From the NCBI RefSeq assembly GCF_900961225.1, contig NZ_CAAHFN010000087.1, forward strand, positions 157,108-221,107: a stretch of DNA of 64,000 bases, in the 5' to 3' direction. The translations under genes and the position numbers were made by a program. The notes under the pieces are model-generated. The model was not told where the DNA came from and searched no databases. It saw only the letters and a list, made by a program, of their open reading frames with translations. Shown piece after piece: positions 36,581 through 45,407 of the stretch; within the stretch, counting starts at the first letter, position 1, and each line of letters opens with the position of its first letter. This stretch comes from Modicisalibacter radicis (GTDB lineage: Bacteria > Pseudomonadota > Gammaproteobacteria > Pseudomonadales > Halomonadaceae).

Positions 36581-36645
36581 CGATATTCTGAGTCGTGATG
36601 CGCGATATTCGCTTATATTTTTGAAAAATAATAGATTTTAGGAGG

Positions 36646-36663
36646 TTGGCCCGACTATCGCTT
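36646..36663 (+). promoter_or_regulatory. sigma54-type promoter of wzx
   Basis: TTGGCCCGACTATCGCTT has the invariant GG and GC separated by exactly 10 bases (36648-49 and 36660-61). Transcription would start near 36673, which leaves the ATG at 36706 with its GGAG as the sensible start and makes the ATG at 36679 unlikely. Confidence 0.6.
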
Positions 36664-36705
36664 GTCAGGTGTTAGCTAATGACAATCCACGGTCCGGAGT
36701 CGACT

Positions 36706-37989
36706 ATGCGAGTGGCCAACCTGTTTTCACGTGTTCTCGGAGGCGAGACCCATCAGCTCATCAGGGGGCTGGCCTACTTCGGCAGCGCCGAAGCGTTGAC
36801 CCGTATCGTGCGAATCGCCGTCATCGTGGTCATCGCGCGTCAGGTCTCTCCACAGATCATGGGGCTTGCCGCCCTGGTATTGAGCATCTTTGAAATGGTC
36901 CGGGTGCTGGCGAATGCCGGCATCGGGCAACGCATCATTGCCGAATCCGACGAGGCGCTACAGGCGACATGCAATACGGCCCATCGGCTCTTCTGGGGCT
37001 GGTGTCTGGTCGTGGCGGCAATCCAGGCCAGCGTGGCCGGGGTCCTGCTGCTGTGCGGGATGGCCGACATCGCCGCCATGTTGTTGGTGCTTTCCGGTGT
37101 CTACTGTTTCATGCCCGGCGGTCTGGTGCAGGTATTCCTACTGATGCGGGAGCGCCGATTCGCGGTCATCGCAACCATCGGGGCCGCCCAGACCATCTGT
37201 GATCACCTGCTGACGCTGGTGCTGGTATTGGTCTGGCCGAGCGCCTGGGCGATCGTGTTGCCCAAGCTTATCACCGCGCCGTTGTGGCTGATTCTCGTTC
37301 GGCGGGCGCGTTTCTGGAAACCTGATGAATCGGCGGGATATACGCCTTGGCGTGACTTTACCGGCTTCGCCTTCGGTGTGCTGGCTTCGGAAATGGTCGC
37401 CGTGGCCAGAGCCCAGCTCGACAAGGTCGTGGTCGGCTGGCTGTTCGGCGTTCAGGCACTGGGGATCTACTATTTTGCCTTCAACGCCGGGCTGGGCATT
37501 ACCACGTCCTTCATCATGGCGCTGGGCCAGGTGTTGTTTCCCTACCTGTGTGCCGTCAAGCAGCCCCGCGAGCGGCTGCGCCGGTGCTGGCTGGGCCTGC
37601 TCGCGGGCATTCTGATCTTTTTGCCCTTGCTTGCCTTCCAGGTGGGAATGGCTTCCTGGTACGTCCCCCTGGTGTTCGGTGAGCAATGGGTGGAAGCGGC
37701 GCCGTTGGTGGCCATTCTGGCCCTGGGTGGCATCCCCATGATCTTTGCGGCTTGTGCCAGTGCCTGGTGGCGAGCCGATAACCGCCCGGTTTCGGAAGCG
37801 GTGTGCAATTCCATCGCCACCGGGCTGGCCCTGGGAGCGCTCGTCGTGTTCTCGCCGTTCGGACTGGAGGCCTCGGCACTCGGCTATGTCGGGGGGATGG
37901 CTCTGGTATTCATTCCCGTGGTGCTTTGGTGTCTGCTGACGGCGGGAAAGGCGGTGGACACGGTCCTGGCTCGGGAGGTGCTGGCATGA
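36706..37989 (+). CDS. wzx: Wzx-type polysaccharide flippase (MOP superfamily)
   Basis: A 427-aa membrane protein with about 12 helices of the MATE-like polysaccharide transporter family; GLAYFGSAEALTRIVRIAVI and IARQVSPQIMGLAALVLSIF at the N-terminus are typical. It should move lipid-linked repeat units across the inner membrane. GGAG lies 8 bp before the chosen start, and a sigma54-type promoter lies 43 bp upstream. Its stop overlaps the first GT2 start (ATGA). Confidence 0.9.
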   Translation: MRVANLFSRVLGGETHQLIRGLAYFGSAEALTRIVRIAVIVVIARQVSPQIMGLAALVLSIFEMVRVLANAGIGQRIIAESDEALQATCNTAHRLFWGWCLVVAAIQASVAGVLLLCGMADIAAMLLVLSGVYCFMPGGLVQVFLLMRERRFAVIATIGAAQTICDHLLTLVLVLVWPSAWAIVLPKLITAPLWLILVRRARFWKPDESAGYTPWRDFTGFAFGVLASEMVAVARAQLDKVVVGWLFGVQALGIYYFAFNAGLGITTSFIMALGQVLFPYLCAVKQPRERLRRCWLGLLAGILIFLPLLAFQVGMASWYVPLVFGEQWVEAAPLVAILALGGIPMIFAACASAWWRADNRPVSEAVCNSIATGLALGALVVFSPFGLEASALGYVGGMALVFIPVVLWCLLTAGKAVDTVLAREVLA

Positions 37990-38909
37990 ACGATCCCTTG
38001 TTCTCGGTCGTGATTCCGGTTTACAACGCGCAGGCGACGATCGAAGCGACGCTAGAGTCGGTACTCTTGCAACGCTTGCAGAATTTCGAGGTGGTGCTGG
38101 TCGACGATGGTTCGACGGATGGCAGCCTTTCCCTGCTGCGCAGCTGGCAGCGGCGGGACCGGCGCCTCGTTGTCATCGACCAGGCGAATGCCGGGGTCTC
38201 CGCGGCACGCAATGCCGGTGCGGCCAGGGCCAGCGGTGAATGGATTGCCTTCCTGGATGCCGACGATCTCTGGCACCCCGATAAGCTCCAGGAACACCAG
38301 GCTTTTCATGAGCGGCACCCAGATGTGGATATCAGCTTCGCGAAAGTGGCGTTTATTCCTTCGTCGGGGTCGGAGAAGGCCAAGACGTTCTCACGCGTGC
38401 CGAAAGGCGTGGTCGATCTCGAATGTGTCCTGGGCGAGAATCCGGTCTGCACCAGCTCCAATATCGTGGTCAGGAAGCGCTCCTGGCTTGCCAGCGGGGG
38501 GTTCGTCGAGGGCATGAACCATGCCGAGGACCAAGAGTGGCTTGCCCGGTGTGTCGCTCGGGGCATGGTACTGCGTGGGCTTTCGTCGGCGCTGGTGGGT
38601 TACCGCATGTCGGGAGGGGGCCTGTCGGTCAATCTGGAGGCAATGTTTGCCGGCTGGTGGGATCTGGCAAGGCACCACGAAGCGAATTGCGATCTTCCGC
38701 GAGCGAAGGCCATTTATTGCCGTTATCTCGCGAGACGCGCGCTCCGGGCTGGGCTCGATCCAGCCTGCGCCAGATATTATGCGCTGGCAGGGCTGAGGAG
38801 TTCGCCCCGCGGCTTTCTCGACGATCATCGGCGAGGTATTCTGACGCTTGTGGGGGTCTTGGTTAGCCCGTTGCTGTCTCGCCAGTGGCGCTGTCGTCTG
38901 TTCTCCTGA
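37986..38909 (+). CDS. GT2 family glycosyltransferase
   Basis: A 307-aa GT-A-fold glycosyltransferase: SVVIPVYNAQATIEATLESV, VVLVDDGSTDGSL, GVSAARNAGAARASGEWI, FLDADDLW (the DxD metal site) and an EDQEW catalytic region. It transfers a sugar from a nucleotide donor to the growing repeat unit; sugar specificity is unknown. There is no clear membrane helix. It is coupled to wzx by an ATGA overlap. Confidence 0.92.
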   Translation: MNDPLFSVVIPVYNAQATIEATLESVLLQRLQNFEVVLVDDGSTDGSLSLLRSWQRRDRRLVVIDQANAGVSAARNAGAARASGEWIAFLDADDLWHPDKLQEHQAFHERHPDVDISFAKVAFIPSSGSEKAKTFSRVPKGVVDLECVLGENPVCTSSNIVVRKRSWLASGGFVEGMNHAEDQEWLARCVARGMVLRGLSSALVGYRMSGGGLSVNLEAMFAGWWDLARHHEANCDLPRAKAIYCRYLARRALRAGLDPACARYYALAGLRSSPRGFLDDHRRGILTLVGVLVSPLLSRQWRCRLFS

Positions 38910-39049
38910 GCCATCGATCCAGCCTTCTCGTGCCGGAGTGGCGCTTCGGTTCCTCCCCGTGGTATCCGGTTATTTTCCAAAATGCTTTCCCTGTCGTTCG
39001 GCAGGGAAAGTGCTGCTGTCTGCCCACCGGAAGGGGCGCTTCGCGGGAT

Positions 39050-39063
39050 TCGCGAAATGCAAA
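39050..39063. promoter_or_regulatory. LuxO-box-like upstream activating site
   Basis: TCGCGAAATGCAAA matches the inverted form of the 14-bp element found three times at 45,315-45,367 at 13 of 14 positions. It lies about 107 bp upstream of the -24 element of the GT2 promoter. Confidence 0.65.
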
Positions 39064-39169
39064 TGCGCGTTGGTGCAAAGGATTGCAGGATGCGATGGCG
39101 GGTGTTTCAGGATTGCTTCGGGTTTCTATTTTAATGCCTATCTTATTGTTTTTTAATAAATTAAATTAG

Positions 39170-39187
39170 TTGGCACGATGCGTGCTT
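39170..39187 (+). promoter_or_regulatory. sigma54-type promoter of GT2-GT4
   Basis: TTGGCACGATGCGTGCTT: a perfect TGGCACG, four bases, then GTGC, with GG and GC 10 bases apart. It differs from TGGCACG-N4-TTGC by one base. The expected start near 39197 is 29 bp before the ATG. Confidence 0.75.
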
Positions 39188-39225
39188 AGTATTGGTGAGC
39201 TGTTCATCCACCAAGAGGAAACCTC

Positions 39226-40218
39226 ATGAATACGCCCGTCTTTTCCGTCGTGATGCCCGTTTACAATGTCGAAACCTATGTCGCCGAAGCGATCGATACG
39301 GTGCTGGCTCAGACGTTCACCGATTTCGAACTGATCATTGTCGATGATGGGGGCCTGGATGGCAGCATGGCTATTTGCCGGTCCTATACGGATCCCCGGA
39401 TCCGGATCGTCACCCAGGAAAACCGTGGACTCGCCGGGGCCAGGAATACCGGGATCGCGGCGGCGCGGGGTGAATTCGTGGCGCTTCTCGATTCGGACGA
39501 TCGCTGGCATCCGACCAAGCTGGCCCTGCATTACATTCACTTGATGGCCAGTTCGCGCGTCGATGTCAGCTACAGCGGCTCGCGTCTGATCGACGAGCGG
39601 GGTGAGGCGATGGGAGTGACGCAGTCACCGCGCCTGGCGGATGTCGCCCCCCGACACATTCTGTTGCGTAACCCGGTCGGCAATGGGTCCGCGGCCGTCA
39701 TTCGTCGTCGCGCGCTGGATAGGGTCGCCTGCGTTCATCCGCAGGAAGACGACCGTATCTGCTGGTTCGATGAAAGCTTTCGTCAATCCGAGGATATCGA
39801 GCTCTGGTTGAGAATGAGTGCCGAATTCGGGTGCGTCTTCGAGGGGATCGAGGGGTTGCTGACCGAGTATCGCATCGTGGGTGGGGGGTTGTCGGCGAAC
39901 ATGGTCCGGCAGTTCGAGAGCTGGGAGCGGGTGATCGACAAGGCGCGTGGTTATGCCCCCGAGCTGATCCGGCGCCACGGGGCCGTGGCCCGTGCCTACC
40001 AACTGCGCTACCTTGCCAGGCGTGCGGTTCAGGTGGGGGACGGGGGCTTTGCCGTGTCGCTGTTCAGGGAGGCCATATCGACCAGCGTAACCATCTTGCT
40101 TCAAGAGCCATTGAAGACTCTGGAGACGGGGTTGGCAGCGTTGGCGGCCCGCTTCATGGGCCGGCGTGTCCTGAACCAACTGGCCGCCTGGCGTCTTGGC
40201 ACGGGGCTGCCGGCATGA
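39226..40218 (+). CDS. GT2 family glycosyltransferase
   Basis: A 330-aa GT2 enzyme: SVVMPVYNVETYVAEAIDTV, LIIVDDGGLDGSMAIC, GLAGARNTGIAAARGEF, LLDSDDRW (DxD) and QSEDIELWLRM (catalytic acid region). It is similar in build to the GT2 at 37,986, so the two may be paralogues. AGAGGAA precedes the start. Its stop overlaps the GT4 start (ATGA). Donor and acceptor are unknown. Confidence 0.92.
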   Translation: MNTPVFSVVMPVYNVETYVAEAIDTVLAQTFTDFELIIVDDGGLDGSMAICRSYTDPRIRIVTQENRGLAGARNTGIAAARGEFVALLDSDDRWHPTKLALHYIHLMASSRVDVSYSGSRLIDERGEAMGVTQSPRLADVAPRHILLRNPVGNGSAAVIRRRALDRVACVHPQEDDRICWFDESFRQSEDIELWLRMSAEFGCVFEGIEGLLTEYRIVGGGLSANMVRQFESWERVIDKARGYAPELIRRHGAVARAYQLRYLARRAVQVGDGGFAVSLFREAISTSVTILLQEPLKTLETGLAALAARFMGRRVLNQLAAWRLGTGLPA

Positions 40219-41231
40219 CCCGGCTGTCCATGGTTCACTTGCTGGACGATGTCGCCCAAGGGGGCGTAACTCAGGCCTTGGCCGTGTTCACGCTGCCTGG
40301 CCTGGCAGAAAACCTGGAGACTCGTACTCTGCAGGTCGATCCCGACCGCGACCGGGCGCCTGCCCTCGACGCCGATATCATCGTGACGCATTTCCCGCCG
40401 CGGTGGCGGGCCTTGCCTTACCTGCAAGCCCTGAAGTCGCGTAATCCTCGGGCGCGTCTGGTCCATATCGAGCACAGCTATACCGGTTGCTGGGAGGCGC
40501 TGTATGTCCCGAGGCGTTTACGCTTTCGTTGCATGCTCAGGCTGGTCTACCGGCTCTTCGATCGGGTGGTCGCCGTGTCGCACGGACAGGCGGAGTGGCT
40601 CGATCGGGTGGCACGGCCCGGTGCCCGGCGGCTGACGGTGATCCCGCCGTTGAGCGTGGTGCCCGGTATCGACTCGCTGGCCGCTCCCGGCTGGAGTGGC
40701 CAGCGGCCTCTTGTCGTGGGCAGTTATGGGCGTTTCTCGGAACAGAAGGGCTTCGACCGACTCGTGACGTTGTTCCGGGGCCTGCCGCCAACCCGTTACC
40801 AGCTGTTGCTGGGCGGCTTCGGTGAGCAGGAGGAGTGGTTGCATGCGTTGGCGGAAGGCGTGCCGCAGGTGAATTTCTGTGGCGAGGTGACCGACCGGCT
40901 CGATTTTCTCGCTCGCTGCGATGTCATCGTGGTGCCCTCCCGTTACGAAGCCTATGGACTGGTGGCGACGGAGGCGCGTCAGGCGGGCAGGCCGATCATG
41001 GTCGCGGATGTGGATGGGCTTCCCGAACAGACCTGCGCGGGGCGAGCCGGCATGATCGTCGATTTTCAGTCACCGGATGGCCTGCGCGATGCGCTCGAAG
41101 CGCTGACGCCAGCCTTGCTGCACTCGCTTCGTATGGGCGCTCGGCATTCGGTTCAGGGGTTGCAACAGGAACGAGTGCTCGCCTGGCGGCGATTCTTGGG
41201 CATGGAGAAGACCATGGCGTGTCGGTTATGA
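40215..41231 (+). CDS. GT4 family glycosyltransferase
   Basis: A 338-aa GT-B-fold glycosyltransferase. The C-terminal half shows VVGSYGRFSEQKGFDRLV and VVPSRYEAYGLVATEARQAG, the EX7E-type donor-binding motif of group 1 transferases. The N-terminal acceptor domain includes THFPPRW and HIEHSYTG. It ends in a 6-bp tail-to-tail overlap with the polymerase gene. It should add one sugar of the polysaccharide repeat. Confidence 0.91.
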   Translation: MTRLSMVHLLDDVAQGGVTQALAVFTLPGLAENLETRTLQVDPDRDRAPALDADIIVTHFPPRWRALPYLQALKSRNPRARLVHIEHSYTGCWEALYVPRRLRFRCMLRLVYRLFDRVVAVSHGQAEWLDRVARPGARRLTVIPPLSVVPGIDSLAAPGWSGQRPLVVGSYGRFSEQKGFDRLVTLFRGLPPTRYQLLLGGFGEQEEWLHALAEGVPQVNFCGEVTDRLDFLARCDVIVVPSRYEAYGLVATEARQAGRPIMVADVDGLPEQTCAGRAGMIVDFQSPDGLRDALEALTPALLHSLRMGARHSVQGLQQERVLAWRRFLGMEKTMACRL

Positions 41232-42521
41232 GCGTCGCTCGGCATGCTTGAGACGGCGTTGGGTGGCGGTGCGGCAGGCGATCCCCACGAGTACCAGTGC
41301 CGGCCAATAAAGATAGCTCAGGATCTCGAGATTCTCGCCGAAGGTATACAACGTCAGCAGGAGAAGCAGCGAAAACGCGACCCGGCCGATCGGCTCGTAC
41401 AGGGACAGGCGTGCCACGACCAGGATCGTGGCGAATAGAGGAACAGCGAGTGCGAAGGCACCGGTGATCCCCTTCACGAATAACAGCCCGTACCAACTGT
41501 GATGACTGCCGATTGGCATGTATTCCACCAGGTGCGGCCCCCTTTCCACGACGCCGTGACCGAACCACGGTGCTTCATTCTTCCAGCGCTCGACGGCGAT
41601 CCTGCCGAGTGCCGCGCGGACGCGGCTCGAATCGGCACGCGCGCCAGTGAAGCGGTCGATCGCGTGGTCCATCAGCGCCATTAACTGGGGCATGAGCAAG
41701 CCGGCAACCAGTACCGGGATGGCGGCACTGAACCAGATCCAGGATTTGCGAAGCTGACTGATGCCAAAGGCCGTTGGCCAGACGATCGCCAGGGCTACCA
41801 AGGCCAGGCGGGACTGGCACAAGAGGGCAACCAGCAAGGCGGCGCTAACGCCGATGATCTTCCATTTCCACTGTTTTTCTTCCAGCGCACAGAGAACATG
41901 GATGATGGCGATCATACCCGCGGCGGGTGACCAGGGAGCAAAGAACTGCCAGCGTGGAATGCCGGATCCCGGCTCGAGCGTGTAGAGAATCACCGCGAAG
42001 TACTCCGGCCCCGAGCCTCCCACGACCTTCAAGGGCGACACATAGAGCAGGCCGGGCAGCCCGATGAAGGGCGCGACCAGAAACAGGGGAAGCAGCAGCA
42101 GCGTCTGCAGGCCAAGCCGGCATACCGCTCGGTAGATGATTTCCGGCCGGATGGAGAGCACGGCGCCGGCGAAGGGAAACAACGCGATGAGTGCCCAACC
42201 CTTGGCCCAGCCGATCGAGGACTTGATGGTCCTGGCGATGCCGAGATCGTTGAGAAGGTGGCCGGCGATGAGGATCAAGAGCATGGCCAGCATGCCGGCC
42301 AACCACAGCAGAATGCAGGGATGCAGAGGAGGTGGGCGTTGATGCGCGGGAAGGGCCGGCGCCACGTACAGCGTCACGGCTGCCATCAGCGCCAGTATCC
42401 AGGCCAGGGCCGGGCCGGCGATGTAGAGACCTCCAACCATCCAGAGCAGCCAGGTGCTCTGGATGGCGACGGAGATCAGTTTTTCGGCAGCATTAGCTGG
42501 ATGATGGGTTGGCGCAGCCAT
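41226..42521 (-). CDS. wzy: Wzy-type O-antigen polymerase/ligase-like membrane protein
   Basis: A 431-aa protein with about 11-12 hydrophobic helices and a large periplasmic loop containing RAALGRIAVERWKNEAPWFG, HGVVERG and HHSWYG, features of the Wzy/WaaL superfamily (the GHG-type loop with a Trp-Tyr after His-His-Ser). It would polymerise lipid-linked repeat units in the periplasm. The start overlaps the chain-length gene by 46 bp on the same strand. Assignment as polymerase rather than ligase rests on context. Confidence 0.82.
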   Translation of the reverse strand: MAAPTHHPANAAEKLISVAIQSTWLLWMVGGLYIAGPALAWILALMAAVTLYVAPALPAHQRPPPLHPCILLWLAGMLAMLLILIAGHLLNDLGIARTIKSSIGWAKGWALIALFPFAGAVLSIRPEIIYRAVCRLGLQTLLLLPLFLVAPFIGLPGLLYVSPLKVVGGSGPEYFAVILYTLEPGSGIPRWQFFAPWSPAAGMIAIIHVLCALEEKQWKWKIIGVSAALLVALLCQSRLALVALAIVWPTAFGISQLRKSWIWFSAAIPVLVAGLLMPQLMALMDHAIDRFTGARADSSRVRAALGRIAVERWKNEAPWFGHGVVERGPHLVEYMPIGSHHSWYGLLFVKGITGAFALAVPLFATILVVARLSLYEPIGRVAFSLLLLLTLYTFGENLEILSYLYWPALVLVGIACRTATQRRLKHAERRS

Positions 42522-43888
42522 AGCAGCAAGAAGCCCATGATGACGAGTAGGGTACTGACGATGCCCCCGGCGATGGCCAGAAGCGTTGACGGTGATGATG
42601 GCGCGTCGGGGCGCGAGGGGGATTCGAACGTCTGGACCAGGGGGTATGAGGCGAACGGGTCCGACTTGTTGGTATCGAGCCGGGCCAGGGCCGACGAGAA
42701 GACCGCCTGGGCCACGCGCTGCTCCCTCAGGAGGTCGGAAAGGGTCGCGGCCGTCTGCACTAGGCCCGTCATTTCCTTGGTGTGTTTGGCGATCTGCTCA
42801 CGGATTTGTGCCAGCGTGGATTGCATGCCTCTGACGGCGGATGTCGAAAACAGGAAAGCGTCCAGCATCCGCTCGCGGCTGTCGCTGACCGACAGATCGA
42901 CGAAGTCGGCCAGTTCCTGGGTGGATAGCGAGGTCAGTTGGTGGCCGCGTTGCAAGGTCGCTTGTCGCAGACTCGAGAGTCGCGCGTCCAGTTCGGCCAT
43001 TTTCATGTGATTGTCACCAAGTGTCGCCCGGGACTCCGTCCAGTCGGATAGCGTGAGCGCATAGCGTGCCAGCAGCGATTGAAACAAGGGATCGGCCTTG
43101 AGCCGTTGCGCGGCACTTGCCTGATCGGCATCCAGGCCGAGGAGTTCGCCCTGAGCGGCTGCCGTCGCCTGGCTTTCGGTCAACTGCTGTTGAAGCTCTC
43201 TTGCCTTGGCGCGCAAGTCGTCGACGATGCGGATGCGCTGATTGAACTGATCCAGGGTAGCCAGCCCCGTGTCCCCCTGAAACTCGATGACTCTGAGCTG
43301 GGCCTGCTGGAGCTTTTGTTGCAGCCCGTCGAGCCGCTGCAAGTCCTCCGATTCGCGCCGGGCGGCCTCGCCTTTGCGCAAGTGTTCGAGTATCGACAGG
43401 AAGGCCCGTTGCAGGGCCTCGAGCCGGGACTGGGCCTGCTCGGGCGTGCTTCCCGACATCGAAACCATGATCAGATTGGTCTGATCGACGAGCTTGACGG
43501 ACGGTCCGGGCAGTCTGTCGCTGCCATCGTTCAGGCGTTCGGCCCCCCGGCGCAGGGTCAAGTCGGCAGAGAGTAGTCGCTTGTAATTTTCCGTTGGGCT
43601 GAGACGGGGGCTCGAAAATGCCGAGGACGTCTGCGAGGTCGCCTGGCCGATCGATTCAAGATTGATGGAACCGCCGACGCCCGAACCCGGGAGTATCAGG
43701 GTCATGGTACTCTGGTAGGTCACTGGCGCGAGAGCCAGATAAACGGCTACCAACCCCCAGATCCCCACCAGGAAAGGGGCCATGGAGAGGGCGTAGCGAA
43801 AGTAACGCCCTTCCGATGGCAGCCCATCGCGGATGAAATACCACAGGCGCCGCAGGCGCCTGGGGGCGGCTGTCGCGGATTCTCTCAT
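42476..43888 (-). CDS. Wzz/GumC-like polysaccharide chain-length determinant
   Basis: A 470-aa protein with an N-terminal membrane helix (PFLVGIWGLVAVYLAL), a long periplasmic coiled-coil body (about 150-400) and a second helix near the C-terminus (TLLAIAGGIVSTLLVIMGFL). No BY-kinase domain is attached. It sets polymer length and links the polymerase to the exporter. Its ATG overlaps the wza-like stop (ATGA) and its 3' end overlaps wzy. Confidence 0.87.
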   Translation of the reverse strand: MRESATAAPRRLRRLWYFIRDGLPSEGRYFRYALSMAPFLVGIWGLVAVYLALAPVTYQSTMTLILPGSGVGGSINLESIGQATSQTSSAFSSPRLSPTENYKRLLSADLTLRRGAERLNDGSDRLPGPSVKLVDQTNLIMVSMSGSTPEQAQSRLEALQRAFLSILEHLRKGEAARRESEDLQRLDGLQQKLQQAQLRVIEFQGDTGLATLDQFNQRIRIVDDLRAKARELQQQLTESQATAAAQGELLGLDADQASAAQRLKADPLFQSLLARYALTLSDWTESRATLGDNHMKMAELDARLSSLRQATLQRGHQLTSLSTQELADFVDLSVSDSRERMLDAFLFSTSAVRGMQSTLAQIREQIAKHTKEMTGLVQTAATLSDLLREQRVAQAVFSSALARLDTNKSDPFASYPLVQTFESPSRPDAPSSPSTLLAIAGGIVSTLLVIMGFLLLWLRQPIIQLMLPKN

Positions 43889-45096
43889 TTGGCCACATCA
43901 TCTATCAGGATGACTGTCGCGGCGGTCCCCAATGCTTCTCCGAACAGAGAAATGGCGTCGCGGAAGTTCATGGTTCGGCTGTCATAGCAGGCGATGGCAT
44001 CATCCGGCATGAGGTAGGGATTGATGCTGTCACGCCGGGCATTGGTCAGCATGCCCTCTATATCACGCTTGATGACCACGCTCGTCTGGTTGACCGGATT
44101 GGTGGAGATCAGAATGGCCTGGCGGCGGGCGTTCATGGCCGCTCCCCCCACGCAGTTGGCGGACACCAGGGCCTGCAACAGACGAGTTCCATAGGGCAGG
44201 CTTGTGGCGTCCTTGTTGATGGCCGCGTTGGAATTGCTCGCGGCGGGACGTGACAGGTTCGACATGTAGACCCTGACACCCGGCGGGGTCAGGGCGCTGG
44301 GCCTCACCAGGCGGGGGTCGAAGCAACCCGTGCTGGGCACGGTTATGCGGTCTCCCGGGGACAGGTGTATATCCGTGAAACGGGTGCCGTCGAGCAGCCC
44401 GGACATGTCCACCTGGGTCCAGCGCTCGCCGCGGACTAGCAGAATCGCGTCGATGGCGGCATCCGGCCGGACCCCGGAGGCTGCGCGAAGTGCCGCACTC
44501 AGGCTGCGTTCGGTATTGGCATCACCGCCCGCGTTCCCTTCGATCTGTCCGACCCTTGCCTCGACGGCCCGCTCCCCAACTCTGACCGTGCCCGGATTGA
44601 AGACGGCGCCAGTGACCGGTATCGACACGCCGGCGCTCTCGAGCAGGCTGATGTCCACCACTCGCGGCAGATCCCTGACCAGGCCTTGGTCGATCAGCAA
44701 GCCGCGTAACTGCTGCCTCGCTTCATCCCGTGTCTTGCCCTTGGTGTCGATGGCGGGCAGACCCGGCAATGCCAGTTCGCCGAGGTTGTCCACGATATAA
44801 GTGCCGGACAGGGTTTCGTCATCTCCGATGACTGCGATGCGGACTCTATCGCCCGGTGCGAGATGGGCCTTTTCAGCCTGCATTAGCGCCATGGGGACGA
44901 AATTGGCCTGAGGGAATGCGGGAGCCTCCGTTTCGGGCAGGCACGCCTGCTGATGAGTGGTCAAACTGCCCTGCTGCGGCATCCAGATGGCGCCGGCAAG
45001 GTTTTCAGGCTCGGGGGCGGAGGCGCAGGCCGTAAGCACTATCGCCAGTGTGAGCTGGGAGAGTTGTCTGGTGAGGTGGCTAACGTATCGACCCAT
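43885..45096 (-). CDS. Wza-like outer-membrane polysaccharide export lipoprotein
   Basis: A 403-aa exporter with a lipoprotein signal (lipobox LTAC, Cys near residue 24). The polysaccharide export domain begins APGDRVRIAVIGDDETLSGT, and SLBB-like segments follow (VTGAVFNPGTVRVGE). It would form the outer-membrane channel for the polymer. It is the first gene of the leftward wza-wzz-wzy operon. GGAGGAGG stands 7 bp before the ATG; a sigma54-type promoter lies at 45,142-45,160. Confidence 0.9.
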   Translation of the reverse strand: MGRYVSHLTRQLSQLTLAIVLTACASAPEPENLAGAIWMPQQGSLTTHQQACLPETEAPAFPQANFVPMALMQAEKAHLAPGDRVRIAVIGDDETLSGTYIVDNLGELALPGLPAIDTKGKTRDEARQQLRGLLIDQGLVRDLPRVVDISLLESAGVSIPVTGAVFNPGTVRVGERAVEARVGQIEGNAGGDANTERSLSAALRAASGVRPDAAIDAILLVRGERWTQVDMSGLLDGTRFTDIHLSPGDRITVPSTGCFDPRLVRPSALTPPGVRVYMSNLSRPAASNSNAAINKDATSLPYGTRLLQALVSANCVGGAAMNARRQAILISTNPVNQTSVVIKRDIEGMLTNARRDSINPYLMPDDAIACYDSRTMNFRDAISLFGEALGTAATVILIDDVAK

Positions 45097-45141
45097 GAAT
45101 CTGCCTCCTCCTGATATCAGCAGGCTAGTGTAGCGGAGCTA

Positions 45142-45160
45142 ATACAAGAATTGGGCCAAA
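45142..45160 (-). promoter_or_regulatory. sigma54-type promoter of the wza operon
   Basis: The minus strand reads TTTGGCCCAATTCTTGTAT: TGGCCCA, four bases, TTGT, with GG and GT 10 bases apart. Three bases differ from TGGCACG-N4-TTGC. It lies 46 bp upstream of the wza start and about 155 bp from the nearest 14-bp repeat. Confidence 0.62.
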
Positions 45161-45314
45161 AGCATGACGTGCTTTCAACGTCTAGTACTGGAGACAATAG
45201 GAACTCTCGTCGGTCGGCTGTGGCGTGTACGCCGTTTGGCCTCCTCTCATCGAAGGACGCGAGAGAAGGTGGGTGTTCGTCTCGGGGTCAAAAGCCTGCT
45301 GCCCGGTGGTTATT

Positions 45315-45367
45315 TCGCAAAATGCAAAGGAATTTTTGCATTTTGCGAGGATCTTTGCATTTTGCGA
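45315..45367. repeat. three exact 14-bp repeats, LuxO-box-like enhancer
   Basis: TTTGCATTTTGCGA occurs at 45,335-45,348 and 45,354-45,367 in direct orientation and as its exact complement TCGCAAAATGCAAA at 45,315-45,328. Spacing between copies is 20 and 19 bp, about two helical turns. The core TTGCA-TTT-TGCGA differs by one base from the Vibrio LuxO box TTGCA-N3-TGCAA as I remember it. It is the likely binding cluster of the LuxO-like regulator encoded at 46,102. Confidence 0.85.
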
Positions 45368-45407
45368 AGCTGCGGCTGCCCAATGGCGCTATTCTCGGCC
45401 TAAAAAC

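Larger units (their letters stand above)
36395..36705. promoter_or_regulatory. bidirectional control region between wecG-wcaJ and wzx
   Basis: A 311-bp AT-rich stretch that holds two outward sigma54-type promoters (36444-36460 leftward, 36646-36663 rightward) and two LuxO-box-like sites between them (36547-36560 and 36567-36580), each listed separately. Nothing else is recognised here. Confidence 0.7.
38910..39225 (+). promoter_or_regulatory. intergenic control region before the second GT2 gene
   Basis: A 316-bp stretch. The left part includes an inverted repeat TTTCCCTG...CAGGGAAA near 38,987-39,008 that could end transcription of the upstream unit, although it has no T-run. The right part holds a LuxO-box-like site (39050-39063) and a sigma54-type promoter (39170-39187), listed separately. 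The 39,120-39,170 segment is strongly AT-rich, as is common for IHF-type bending sites. Confidence 0.55.
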
